This document shows positions 8,012 to 18,200 of a stretch of 64,000 nucleotides of DNA, in pieces. Numbering within the stretch: the stretch's first letter is position 1; each line of letters opens with the position of its first letter. The notes under the pieces were generated by a model. It saw nothing but the letters and a program-made list of their open reading frames with translations. It had not been told where the DNA came from and did no database searches. Source of the DNA: Terriglobia bacterium (GTDB lineage Bacteria; Acidobacteriota; Terriglobia; Bryobacterales; Bryobacteraceae); the NCBI GenBank assembly GCA_020073445.1, contig JAIQFE010000004.1:62001-126000 (forward strand), written 5' to 3'. The translations under genes and the position numbers were made by a program.

Positions 8012-8868
8012 TCCCATCGCGCAATTTGCTGGTCTCCCTACTGATGACAGCCGCGATCGCCCGGATGGCGTGCGGCGCCGAAACGGCTTCGGATACGCAG
8101 GATCCCAATTCGAGCGGGACCGGCATTGACGCTGCGGGAGGCTATGCCCTCTCTCCGATCCGTGTCGAACTGGGAGGCTACTCCAGCCACGTGAACAATG
8201 GATTTGGAAACTGGAGCGGCGGCCAAGCCCAATTGTGGTATCGCAGCCGCTTCTTCACTCCGGCGTTCACCGTGGACCGGCAGACACGCCCGCAGGGAAA
8301 CCAATGGAACTATGCATTCTTTTCTTACGCGAACTGGAGCAAATCGTTTTACACGACGCAAGCATTTAGCTGGGCTCCGCAAAAGGATCCCCTGGACGTC
8401 TACTTCCCCAAGCGGCGCTATGACATCCGCGCGTACTGGAAGCTGCCCCCGGAGCAGAAGTTCATTATCGACGCCGGGTACACGCGCTTCGATTTAGGCG
8501 CCCCGGGACACGGCCAGATCTTCAGCGCCGGCGCTTTGTACTACCACAATAAATGGGTCGTCGACGCGGATCTCTTCATCAATCGCAGCCAGCCGGGAGA
8601 TCTATACTCCGCATCGGGACTTCTGGCCGTGCAGCATGGTCAGGAAGGTCGCTCCTGGCTGGGAATGACTGTGGGTGGCGGCCGCGAACTCTACCAATTA
8701 GTTGGCCAGACCCCGTTCGAAGCCCGCTTTATGAGCTATTCCTTCAGCGCATTTTACCGCCGCTGGCTCAGCAGGCATGCGGGTGTGGTGTTTTCAGGGC
8801 AGTTCCTGAACAAGCTGGATGCGTACCGGCAAGCCGGCGGATCAGCCAGTTTATTTTTCGAATTTTGA
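8008..8868 (+). CDS. YaiO-like outer membrane beta-barrel protein
   Basis: A 286-residue protein starting at the ATG that overlaps the preceding stop (ATGA, 8008-8011). It has a signal peptide (MIPSRNLLVSLLMTAAIARMACG). The rest alternates hydrophobic and polar residues with many aromatic residues and ends in Phe (SLFFEF), the usual C-terminal signature for insertion by the BAM complex. The sequence pattern fits the YaiO outer-membrane family, which often accompanies family 2 glycosyltransferases. It is the last gene of the four-gene operon and probably provides the outer-membrane step in polysaccharide export or modification. Its last 18 bp overlap the oppositely transcribed PEP-CTERM gene. 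Confidence 0.78.
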   Translation: MIPSRNLLVSLLMTAAIARMACGAETASDTQDPNSSGTGIDAAGGYALSPIRVELGGYSSHVNNGFGNWSGGQAQLWYRSRFFTPAFTVDRQTRPQGNQWNYAFFSYANWSKSFYTTQAFSWAPQKDPLDVYFPKRRYDIRAYWKLPPEQKFIIDAGYTRFDLGAPGHGQIFSAGALYYHNKWVVDADLFINRSQPGDLYSASGLLAVQHGQEGRSWLGMTVGGGRELYQLVGQTPFEARFMSYSFSAFYRRWLSRHAGVVFSGQFLNKLDAYRQAGGSASLFFEF

Positions 8869-9879
8869 AATCGCTTTAACCGCTACTTGGCCGCGGCGCT
8901 TCCATCCTAGAACGGCCAGAAACACCAATCCAGCCAGGCATCCCGTCGCGGTGGCCGGCTCGGGAACAGGCGTCATCGAGAAATCGACGATGTCCTGATT
9001 TTGATAAGAGAAGCGCGTGCCCGCGGTAAAGCCAAGATAGGCATCGGTCCCGTTCTGCAAGGAAAGCGTGCTGGCCAGATTCAGGGGAACCGACAAGACC
9101 AGAGCCGAATCCAGGTACACCGTAAGCGTTCCCGGATCGTAAACGATCATCGCCTGGTGAAGATTCCCATCGTCCATCAATGGGGACAGCGCTCCGGTCA
9201 TGCTGAGAGAAGGGTTGGCGGTGCAGGTGACACCAGGAAGATCCGGCGCCTTCAACGGATCGGTGGTCAGTTCCCCACCCGTGCAGAAATGGTGGGGCAC
9301 GTTGAAATCGGTACCGCGGGTATTCACCGCGATGTAGTTACCGTTGGGATCGCCATAGGCGTAGTTGTTCTGATAAGTGTCGAACATGACAGCGACGCTA
9401 TCGAAAATCCCGAGGAAACCCATTCCACCCGCGCCGCGGCCGATGGCGCTGGTGCCGCGGAAATCATTCTGAATCACGAACGCGATGCCATCGCCGCCGC
9501 TGCCGTCGGCAGGGTCAACCTGCCCGGTGGCATCCGACATCCTGAAATCGAAGCTGACCGCGAACGGATCGACGACGTTGACGGCATTGGGGGTCCAGGC
9601 CGCGCCGGCCGGCGGGTCGCCCACGGGCGGGTCGCCCGGATTCAACCCTGGGTTCGTTTCGTAGTTGGGAGTCAGCCGCAAGACAGTGGTAGGCATGAGC
9701 TGTGATGTTCCCACCAAGTCGAGGGTCGAGAGCGTGATAGGGCTGGCGCTTGCGGCGGCGGCGAGCAAGCCAAACAGTCCAATAGTCGCAAAACGGTAAA
9801 GCAGGGGATACCTCCAGAGATTCCTAGGGACGGCGCGGGCAGAAACTTCGTATTTTGTCATCTTACCAGTTAGGATCAT
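8851..9879 (-). CDS. PEP-CTERM protein with L-type lectin-like domain
   Basis: A 342-residue exported protein. The ATG at 9879 has AAAGGTG at a suitable distance. After a long basic N-region comes a signal peptide hydrophobic core (IGLFGLLAAAASASP, about residues 33-47). The central part contains DGIAFVIQNDFRGTSAIGRG and VAVMFDTYQNN, which match the legume/L-type lectin fold (concanavalin-like), where the Asp and Asn residues bind calcium. The C-terminus has a PEP-CTERM sorting signal: VPEPATATG, a hydrophobic segment, then KRRG. Eleven more residues follow the basic cluster, which is longer than usual, because the gene end overlaps the YaiO-like gene. PEP-CTERM proteins are processed by exosortases and tied to exopolysaccharide, consistent with the adjoining operon. 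Confidence 0.87.
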   Translation of the reverse strand: MILTGKMTKYEVSARAVPRNLWRYPLLYRFATIGLFGLLAAAASASPITLSTLDLVGTSQLMPTTVLRLTPNYETNPGLNPGDPPVGDPPAGAAWTPNAVNVVDPFAVSFDFRMSDATGQVDPADGSGGDGIAFVIQNDFRGTSAIGRGAGGMGFLGIFDSVAVMFDTYQNNYAYGDPNGNYIAVNTRGTDFNVPHHFCTGGELTTDPLKAPDLPGVTCTANPSLSMTGALSPLMDDGNLHQAMIVYDPGTLTVYLDSALVLSVPLNLASTLSLQNGTDAYLGFTAGTRFSYQNQDIVDFSMTPVPEPATATGCLAGLVFLAVLGWKRRGQVAVKAISKFEK

Positions 9880-9956
9880 GAGGCACCTTTGGAGTAGGGA
9901 TCATTGTCGAGGACTCAGCGTTTCAACGGGTGCCGCCGACGTAGTCCTGGTAAGCG

Positions 9957-10051
9957 TGCCCTCAAATGAGGGCAATCGGAGGAGTTAGACGGATCCGGCG
10001 GGATCCGATTTCCGCCTCGCATGCCTAACGATCGGCAGGTTTTTTGCCGAT
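9957..10051. promoter_or_regulatory. Three successive perfect hairpins upstream of hybrid kinase
   Basis: The intergenic region between the PEP-CTERM gene and the kinase at 10071 holds three perfect inverted repeats: TGCCCTC/GAGGGCA at 9957-9963 and 9968-9974 (loop AAAT); CGGATCC/GGATCCG at 9990-9996 and 10001-10007 (loop GGCG); ATCGGCA/TGCCGAT at 10031-10037 and 10045-10051 (loop GGTTTTT). They may be operators, a structured leader or an attenuator. I do not recognise a known riboswitch class. No T-run follows the stems, so they are not ordinary intrinsic terminators. Confidence 0.45.
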
Positions 10052-10070
10052 ATTCGAGCACCGACCGTTT

Positions 10071-12524
10071 ATGAGCACTCGCGCCAAGCTGCCGATGCCC
10101 GTCCGTCCAGGGGAACCTTCGGTTACGCAGGACGATGGGTTTCGCGAGTTTGCCGAGAGCATCGTCCAGCACATCGACGAAGTCTTCTTCTGGCGCGATC
10201 CGGACAGCTTGAGGCCATACTTCGTCAGCCACGCCTATGAGAGGATCTGGGGCCAATCCTGCCTAAGCGCGTACGCCGAGCGCTCCTCTTGGATCCAATC
10301 CATCCATCCGGAAGATCTGGAACGCGTGACCCACGAGTTTCAGCGCGCCGCCACTGCCAGCCAATCTCAAATCGAATATCGCATAATTCGGCCCGATGGC
10401 GACGTACGGTGGATCTGGGCGCGAACGTTTTCGGTCCCAACGGAAACGGGTACCCGCCTGATTGGAATCGCGCAGGACGTCACGGAACGCAAGCAGGCTG
10501 AGAAGGCGCGGGGGTTTCTGGCGTCGATCGTAGAGTCCTCCGACGACAGCATCATCGGAACGGATCTGGACGGAATGATCCTGAGCTGGAACCATGGCGC
10601 CGAGACGCTTTTCGGCTACACCGCCGAAGAAACGGTCGGAAAGCACATAACCCTGTTGTTCACCCAGGCCCGGCGGGCCGACTATCTAAATTCACTTGAC
10701 AAGATCCGGCGCCAGGAACACATAGAGCGCTTCGAATCGATACGTGTGGGGAAGAACGGGATGCCGATCGACGTCTCGGTCATCCTGTCGCCGATTAGAG
10801 ACACCTTGGGACGGCTCCAAGGGGTTTCCGCTATTTATCGAGACATCACCGCCAGCAAACGAGCCGATGCGGAGCTTGTGAAAGCCAAGGAAGCGGCGGA
10901 AGCGGCCAGCCACGCGAAGAGCACCTTTCTGGCGACCATGAGCCACGAGATTCGCACGCCGATGAACGGCATCCTGGGGATGACGGAACTCGTCCTGGAT
11001 AGCGAACTCACCTCAGAACAGCGCGACAATCTGGAACTGGTCCATCTGTCGGCCGAGTCCCTGCTGACGGTGATCAACGATATTCTGGACTTCTCCAAAA
11101 TCGAGGCCGGCAAGCTGGAGTTCGAATCCATTCCGTTCGATCTTCGCGACCGGCTGGGCGAGATCATGCAGACGCTGGGGTTCCGGGCGCATCAAAAGGG
11201 TCTTGAACTCATTTATGACGTTCACCCGGATGTGCCCATAGCATTATCGGGGGACCCGGGACGCCTCCGGCAGATCCTGGTCAACCTGGTGGGGAATGCC
11301 ATCAAATTCACTGAGCAGGGTCAGATCCTGGTGAACGTCAAGCTGGAATCCATTTCCCCGGATAAGGCTTTTGTGCACTTTTCGGTCCGGGACACGGGAG
11401 TAGGCATTCCCGCCGAGCAGCAAGAAAAGATTTTCGAGGCCTTCTCCCAAGCCGACCAATCCATGACCCGCAAGTACGGCGGCACGGGTTTGGGACTGAC
11501 CATTTGCAGCAGACTCGTCGGGATGATGGGTGGGAAAATTTGGGTGGTGAGCCAGGCCGGACAAGGCAGCACTTTCCATTTCACCGCGGAGCTGGGTGTT
11601 CAAACCCTGGTTTCAGAACAGGCCACCCCGATTCACCCAACGCTGCTGCGCGACCTGCCGGTGCTGATCGTCGACGACAACTTCACGAACAGGCAGGTTC
11701 TGTCTGGAATCGTGACCCAATGGGGAATGATCCCTACGGCGGTTGAAGGCGGGCGTGCGGCGCTGCTGGCGCTTGAATCCGCCAGGGACGCGGGACGGCC
11801 CTTCCCCTTGGTCCTGTTGGACGGGCAGATGCCGGAAATCGACGGCTTCACGCTGGCGCAACAGATTCAGGACCATCCCGAGCTGGTGCGGACAGCGATC
11901 ATGATGCTGACGTCGGCCGATCATCTCGGCGACGCCATGCTCTGCCGGAAACTCGGCATCTCCGCTTATTTGGTTAAGCCTGTACGCCAGTCGGAGCTCC
12001 TGGACCTGATCTGCAGGAGCCTCCAGCAAGTCCCTCAAGACCAGGGCGAGCTTCCGCGGGTTCGGAATACTCCGCGGATCCCCGGCAGCCCGTCACGAGT
12101 CCTGGTCGCCGAAGACAACATGGTGAATCAGACTCTGGCACGACGTCTGTTAGAGAAGCGAGGATACGAAGTGTCCGTTGTGGGAGACGGCCGGGCAGCA
12201 CTCGCCGCCGTGAATAGTGAATGCTTCGATATCGTACTGATGGACATCCAGATGCCTGGGATGGACGGATTTGAGGCCACCACCGCGGTTCGCCTACACG
12301 AGCAATTGTCAGGCGCCCACATCCCGATTGTCGCCATGACCGCGCACGCATTTAAAGGTGATCAAGATCGGTGTCTGGCAGCCGGAATGGATGCCTATGT
12401 TTCCAAGCCGATCCGGCAACAGGAATTGTACGCGACCATCGAAAGTTTGCTCGGTCCAAGGCGAGTAGCCGAGCCGGACGGGACCATCGGGCAAGTGCGC
12501 GACGAACTCGTCACCCGCGACTAA
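10071..12524 (+). CDS. Hybrid sensor histidine kinase (PAS-PAS-HisKA-HATPase-REC-REC)
   Basis: A cytoplasmic hybrid kinase of 817 residues with no membrane segment. Order: PAS with PAC (about 20-145), second PAS (about 150-270), HisKA with phospho-His292 in TMSHEIRTP, HATPase_c with N box (NLVGNAIKF), G1 (DTGVGIP) and G2 (GTGLGL), then two receivers with phospho-acceptor Asp584 (VLLDGQMPEIDG) and Asp725 (IVLMDIQMPGMDG). No Hpt domain is present, so the phosphate must pass to a separate Hpt protein, or the receivers are regulatory. A TTG at 10044 could extend it by 9 residues, but it lies inside a hairpin arm, so the ATG at 10071 is preferred. It ends 8 bp from the convergent kinase gene. Confidence 0.9.
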   Translation: MSTRAKLPMPVRPGEPSVTQDDGFREFAESIVQHIDEVFFWRDPDSLRPYFVSHAYERIWGQSCLSAYAERSSWIQSIHPEDLERVTHEFQRAATASQSQIEYRIIRPDGDVRWIWARTFSVPTETGTRLIGIAQDVTERKQAEKARGFLASIVESSDDSIIGTDLDGMILSWNHGAETLFGYTAEETVGKHITLLFTQARRADYLNSLDKIRRQEHIERFESIRVGKNGMPIDVSVILSPIRDTLGRLQGVSAIYRDITASKRADAELVKAKEAAEAASHAKSTFLATMSHEIRTPMNGILGMTELVLDSELTSEQRDNLELVHLSAESLLTVINDILDFSKIEAGKLEFESIPFDLRDRLGEIMQTLGFRAHQKGLELIYDVHPDVPIALSGDPGRLRQILVNLVGNAIKFTEQGQILVNVKLESISPDKAFVHFSVRDTGVGIPAEQQEKIFEAFSQADQSMTRKYGGTGLGLTICSRLVGMMGGKIWVVSQAGQGSTFHFTAELGVQTLVSEQATPIHPTLLRDLPVLIVDDNFTNRQVLSGIVTQWGMIPTAVEGGRAALLALESARDAGRPFPLVLLDGQMPEIDGFTLAQQIQDHPELVRTAIMMLTSADHLGDAMLCRKLGISAYLVKPVRQSELLDLICRSLQQVPQDQGELPRVRNTPRIPGSPSRVLVAEDNMVNQTLARRLLEKRGYEVSVVGDGRAALAAVNSECFDIVLMDIQMPGMDGFEATTAVRLHEQLSGAHIPIVAMTAHAFKGDQDRCLAAGMDAYVSKPIRQQELYATIESLLGPRRVAEPDGTIGQVRDELVTRD

Positions 12525-12532
12525 CGAGTTCC

Positions 12533-14992
12533 CTATCGAGCCTTGGACAACTGATCAATGCATCTAAGGATGGTTTCCTTGGAAAGCGGCTTGACCAGGC
12601 TGACATGGGCTCCCAGAGCACCCGCCGCTCTCAAAACGTCCGTCCCAAAGGCTCCCGACATGGCAACGATCTTGACATTTGGCTGTTCTTTCTTCAAAGC
12701 TCGAATCAGTTCCATGCCTTCCTCACCGGGCATCGCCAGATCCGTAATGACCAGGTCGATCGAACGCTTTTCAACCTGCATCCTGGCATCGCGGCCGTCC
12801 TCTGCCATGAAGGTCTGAAAACCCGCGCCCGCCAGCGTCTGGGCCAGCAGATTGCGAAGCGAAGGATCATCGTCGACCACCAGCACCCGGCGAATCGACG
12901 CGGATGGGGAGGATGTAGTCGAGAGCATACTGCCGATCTTGTCGCACAGCGCCTCCGGCGAAAACGGCTTCTGCAGGAACTCCGCACCTGGCGCGAGATT
13001 TTCGCGATCGTCGACCACGTTTCCGGTGAAGCCGGACATGAACAGGATCTTTGTTTCCGGCCGATTGGCCGCGATACGGCCGGCAATCTCCTTACCGCCC
13101 ATATTGGGGAGAAGCACGTCGGTCAGCAGAAGGTGAATGACTCCCTCATACTCATTCGCAAGCTCGACAGCTTTATTTCCAGTTCCGGCCACGATCACTT
13201 CATACCCGGCATCGGAGAGGACTTCCCCGATCAGCAACCGGATCGCGGGATCGTCCTCTACGACCAGGATCGTCTGGCGTTGCTCAGTCGCGCGTCCTTC
13301 GAGATCCGTGGGCGCTGATTCCGATCTGTCACCGCCGCGCGGCAGGAATACCTTGCAGGTGGTCCCCCGTCCCGGTTCGCTCTCGAAGACGATGCATCCG
13401 CCGCTCTGCTTTACAATGCCGTACGCAGAGGCAAGACCGAGCCCGACGCCTTGGCCGGCCGGTTTCGTGGTGAAGAAGGGCTCGAACGCCCGCTGCTTCA
13501 CCTCCGGGGTCATGCCCCGTCCGGTATCCGTTACGGCGAAAACCACATAACTGCCGGCAGCGAGGTTTTGAACTCGCGCGGACGATTCCTCGAGTTCCTT
13601 GTTTGCCAGGTCGATCGTCAGCTTGCCGCCACCGGGCATGGCTTCTCGCGCATTGGCGACCAGGGCTAGGATCGCATCCTGGAGCTGGACCGCGTCGACT
13701 CTGACCGGATCCAAGTCGTGGACGATCCGCGTCACGAACTCGATACCGTCGCCAGCGGCGTTACGGAGCGCGGGTTCCAGATCCCGAAGCAGGTCGGCCA
13801 AATTGACGACTCGTGGCTGTAGCATCTGTTTTCCACTGAATGCCAGCAGGTGCTTGGTCAAAGCTGCCGCTCTCCCGCCAGCCTTGTGAATTTCTTCCAC
13901 GCGATGGTAAACAGGATCGTTCTGATTGGTCTTGGCGAGCAGCAGCTGCGAATAGCCAAGGATGACGTTCAGCATGTTGTTGAAGTCGTGCGCCATGCCG
14001 CCCGCCAGCTGAGCAAGCGCCTCCGTTTTCTGGGCTTGGGCGATTGCACAGAGCCTGCGATTCTCGTAGACCCGGCCAGCCAGGCCGCCCAGGATACTGG
14101 ATAGCCGCGCATCTTCTTCCGTAAATTCCACCGAGCCAAGCCGGTGAAATAGACACAGCCAGCCGTAACGCCGGCTGGACGAGGCGATGGGCACCGCGAG
14201 CAGCGAGCTGAAACTCGGGAAGCCCGGCGGCATACCGAACTTGGCTGGATCCGCGCTAGTATTGCGCGCCCGGACCGGCCGGTCTCCGGAAACGAAGCCG
14301 GCCATCACGGCGTGAACCCGTGCCACGTCCTTCAGACCGGGATATGCTTCCGCAGACAATCCCGCGACATACATCTCATCGCCGTTGTCCCCGGCGATCC
14401 CGACTAAGCCGAATTTGGCGCTGATGAGATCTCGAGCCGATTTGCAGAACTCCTCCAACAGCCGGCTCGGTTCGCTCTCGGATGCCAGCCGCAGACCGGC
14501 TTCCAGTAACGCGTCCAACCGCGCGTTCAGGGCTGCCATTTCGACGGCTTGTTTCGACAACTTGTCCATCACCAGGCGCAAGTGATCGCGGTCGAAGTTT
14601 TCCGCGACCGGGGCGGGCGGCGCCGTTTTGTGGAGGCATGCCTCGACGGCTTGCAGGACGGTTTCGTCGCTGCACGGCTTGGTAATCGTGTGCTCTACTC
14701 CGCATTCCCGAGCGAGGTCCTGGGCATCACGTTCTCGAAATACGGCGGTGCAAAAGATGACTGGCGTGTGGGCGATTTCGGTAGTGGACCGTAAACGGCG
14801 CACGAATTCATATCCGTCCATGGTCGGCGTTAGAATGTCCGTGATGACCAGGTCGGGGCGTTCGGCCGAAACCAGTACGAGCGCCTCGCCGCCATCCGAG
14901 GCTTCACGAATCGCATAGCCGGAGTTTGTGAGGATTTCAACCAGCAGGCTGCGATTACTGGGATTGTCGTCAACGATCAGGATCTTGGCCAT
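12533..14992 (-). CDS. Hybrid histidine kinase (REC-GAF-HisKA-HATPase-REC-REC)
   Basis: An 819-residue soluble hybrid kinase. The ATG at 14992 has AGGAGA six nucleotides upstream and begins directly at the receiver (MAKILIVDDN). Order: N-terminal receiver with Asp52 (VITDILTPTMDG); a helical linker and GAF domain (about 150-310); HisKA with His335 in GGMAHDFNNMLNVILGYS; HATPase_c with DTGRGMT and GVGLGLAS; then two further receivers (about 590-705 and 710-819). The HDFNN type of HisKA is common in hybrid kinases whose input is a receiver. It converges on the kinase ending at 12524 and diverges from the TonB-dependent receptor. No DNA-binding output domain is present. Confidence 0.9.
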   Translation of the reverse strand: MAKILIVDDNPSNRSLLVEILTNSGYAIREASDGGEALVLVSAERPDLVITDILTPTMDGYEFVRRLRSTTEIAHTPVIFCTAVFRERDAQDLARECGVEHTITKPCSDETVLQAVEACLHKTAPPAPVAENFDRDHLRLVMDKLSKQAVEMAALNARLDALLEAGLRLASESEPSRLLEEFCKSARDLISAKFGLVGIAGDNGDEMYVAGLSAEAYPGLKDVARVHAVMAGFVSGDRPVRARNTSADPAKFGMPPGFPSFSSLLAVPIASSSRRYGWLCLFHRLGSVEFTEEDARLSSILGGLAGRVYENRRLCAIAQAQKTEALAQLAGGMAHDFNNMLNVILGYSQLLLAKTNQNDPVYHRVEEIHKAGGRAAALTKHLLAFSGKQMLQPRVVNLADLLRDLEPALRNAAGDGIEFVTRIVHDLDPVRVDAVQLQDAILALVANAREAMPGGGKLTIDLANKELEESSARVQNLAAGSYVVFAVTDTGRGMTPEVKQRAFEPFFTTKPAGQGVGLGLASAYGIVKQSGGCIVFESEPGRGTTCKVFLPRGGDRSESAPTDLEGRATEQRQTILVVEDDPAIRLLIGEVLSDAGYEVIVAGTGNKAVELANEYEGVIHLLLTDVLLPNMGGKEIAGRIAANRPETKILFMSGFTGNVVDDRENLAPGAEFLQKPFSPEALCDKIGSMLSTTSSPSASIRRVLVVDDDPSLRNLLAQTLAGAGFQTFMAEDGRDARMQVEKRSIDLVITDLAMPGEEGMELIRALKKEQPNVKIVAMSGAFGTDVLRAAGALGAHVSLVKPLSKETILRCIDQLSKAR

Positions 14993-15210
14993 CAGCTGTC
15001 TCCTATAGGCGCGCGTAAGGTCCGCCTGTAGTTCATCGGAGGGTTGGTGCGGAGGGATTACATGGCCGCGGATCCGGATAGACCCCAGGATTGTAACCAC
15101 TTAGGCATGGATCGGCCACTTTCCCGAGGGAATGGGGGGTATTCCTATTAAGGCGCTAATGCTCGGAGTAGCCCTAGCCGATCCTACCTTAGTACTAATT
15201 CGGGCCCATT

Positions 15211-18200
15211 ATGACGCTCACCACAGATCTCGTCAGAAGGTTCCTCCTTACCGTTCCTTTGTTTGCAGTTCCTGCTATAGCCCAAATTTCCGGCGGAGCA
15301 TTCCGGGGCGAGATTCGCGACGAGTCCAGCGCCGTAATGCCCCAAGCCAAGATCGCTATTCGATCCAACGAGACCGGCCTGGAAGTAATCACCGAATCGA
15401 ATGGCGACGGGCTGTACCTCACGCCGAACCTGACTCCCGGATCGTACCTCCTGAGCGCGACGAAGCCGGGTTTCAAAGCCGAAATATTCGGTCCGGTGGC
15501 GCTCCAAGTGAACGAGACTGTGCGCGTGGATTTCAAGCTCGCCGTGGGCAGCGTCGCCGACTCGGTGGAAGTGCATGCCACCGCGATGCAGCTGCTGTCG
15601 ACAGAGAGCGCTGAAATTTCGCAGGTCATCGGGAGCAAGCAGGTTTCCGAAATTCCGTTGAACGGCCGGCAATGGCAACAGCTGATCGCATTGAGCGCCG
15701 GTGTGAATCCAGGTGCGCCCGGGGAAACTGGATCGCCGAACTCCGTGAACGTGAACGGGCAGCGCGCCAAGGCCAACCTATACATGCTGGACGGGATCTC
15801 CACCACTTCGTCCGTCCAGGGTCGAGGCGACACCTTCAACATCCCGCTGGAGGCAGTGCGGGAGTTTTCCGTGCAAGCCGGAGATTATTCGGCGGAGTTC
15901 GGGAACGTCGCGGGCGGCGTAATCAATCTGGAGTCCAAGTCCGGCACGAACAACTGGCACGGGTCGCTGTTCGAGTTCTTCCGCAATGACAAGATGGACG
16001 CAGCCAACTTCTTTGCCAACGCCACCGGGCAACCCAAGAATCCCCTGCGCTACAACCAGTTCGGCGGATCGATCGGGGGACCCATACGGCACGAGAAGAC
16101 GTTCGTCTTTGGCGACTACCAGGGCACGATCACGCGCAACGCCTCTCCCTTGGTGACCACCGTTCCGCTAGACGCGCAACGGCTGGGCGATTTCTCAAAC
16201 CTGCGGGCCAACGGCGCTCGGGTTCCCATTTACGACCCGTTCGGGGCGTCGACGGCGCGTACGCCGTATCCGAACAATACGATTCCGCTCACCAGCATGG
16301 ACCCGGCGGCTGCCAACATCACTGCCCTTCTGCCGCATCCGAACCAATTCGATGCAAACGGACAGCCTTTGCCGTTCAACAACTATGCGGTGACCCGATC
16401 GAACTCATCCGATGTTCACTCAGTCGATATTCGCGTCGATCATCAGTTTTCGTCCAACAACACACTGTTTGTCCGGCACTCGTTCCAGGACACGAACTCG
16501 GTGCTCCCGTCTCTTTTTGGCCTGCCTCTAGGGGGGCCTCCCACCCAGGCCGGCACGACCCTGGCCCGCAGTCAGAATGCAGGCATCGGCCACGTCTATC
16601 AATTCACTCCCGCGCTGATCAATGAGATTCGCATCGGCCTCAATCGGCAGACCACCAGCCTGACCCAGGAAGGCTACGGTCAAAACCTTTCGCAACAATT
16701 CGGGATTCCGGGCGTGAACCGGAGCCCGCAAACTTCGGGCCTGTCGACGCTCAATATCTCAGGCTTGTTCAGCCTGGGCGGGAGCATCCTTACGCCGCTG
16801 CGGGTCGCTTCCACAAGCTGGAATTTCAGTGACAGAGTCATCTGGATGAAGGGACGCCATACCTTTCGGTTCGGCGTGGACAACCAATACGAGCTGGGAA
16901 GCACGGGGTACCTCGTATTTGGGCGCGGCTACTATACGTTTCTCAACTTGACGACCAGCACTCTGGTGGGTCCCGCTGGCGGCAATGCGTTCGCGAGCTT
17001 CCTGGTGGGCGCCCCGTTTCAGGTGTTGCGAGACGACTTCCCACCCGGCATGGTGGGACTCATCTCTACGCGCTACGGCTTCTACGCACAGGACGATTTC
17101 AAGATCACTTCGAAGCTGACGCTGAACATCGGCGCGCGCTACGACATCATGCCCTATCCGAGGGAGAAGCACGATCGTCTGTCCAATTTCGATCCTGCCA
17201 CTCGGACCATGCTCATCGCCGGGCAGAACACGAGCGAACGTCTGCGCGCGATCGATTACAAGGATCTGGCTCCTCGCGTCGGCTTGGCTTACGCTCCTGG
17301 TTTAAAGACTGTGATTCGCGCGGGCTATGGAATCGGATTCGTGGATCCCGTGGGAAGCGGCAGCATTCTGAACAGCAACGAATTCAACATACCTTTCTAT
17401 TTCCGCGATAACATCACGCTCTTTCCGTTCTCGGCTCCCACATACAGGCTCAGCAGCCTGCTTCCTGCGCTAACCGTCCCATCGCCTTCGGCTCCGACAG
17501 GAGACCAACGCTATCTCACACCCAACGACGGGAACCAGTACTCGCAAACCTGGAGCTTGAGCGTGCAGAAGGGGCTCAGCAACTCCTTGATGTTCGAAAC
17601 GGCGTATGTGGGCACAAGCGGCAATAGGCTGCTCATGACGTCCAATATCAATGCCGCACCCCCGGGCGCGACGAATCCAGTTGCTCGCCAGCCGTTCGGA
17701 TCTGCGTTGGGTGAAGTTCGCCAAGTCTCGAATGGCGCCCATTCCATCTATCACGGCCTCCAGTCCAAGCTCGAAAAGCGATTTTCGAACGGGCTGTACT
17801 TCCTGGCGTCGTATACGTGGTCAAAATCGATCGACAACCAGAGCAACGGGACGGACGATTCGGCGGCGAGCGGCCAATATCCTCAAGACCCGAATAATGC
17901 CGCCTTGGATCGTGGCTTGTCGAGCTTCGACCGGACCCATCGCTTCATAGGCAGCGCTGTCTGGGAGATTCCCTTTGGCCGTGCCGGACACAATGATTCC
18001 GGCGTCTCGGAATTCAGCCACGCGATCCTCGGCGGATGGCAGCTAAGCAGCGTGTTTGGGGCCCAGACTGGGACGCCGTTCAGTGTTCTGATGCCCTGCG
18101 CGACGATCAACGCCCAGGGAAACAACTGCCGGCCCAATGTCGTCGGGAACGGGGCACTGCCATCCGGCCAGCGCTCGATTGCCGAGTGGTTCAACACATC

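Noticed and set aside
6821..8017. A 398-codon open frame on the minus strand, antisense to the bactofilin-like gene
   Set aside because: It covers exactly the opposite strand of a gene with good start, overlaps and fold pattern. Its product is rich in Arg, Gly and His without any motif, as expected from GC-rich antisense frames.
9990..10051. Intrinsic terminator
   Set aside because: The stems are perfect, but the T residues are in a loop and no T-run follows the 3' arm.
15132..15614. A 160-codon + strand frame at the start of the first TonB-dependent receptor
   Set aside because: It overlaps the receptor's signal peptide and regulatory-like domain in another frame and has the composition of a shadow frame.
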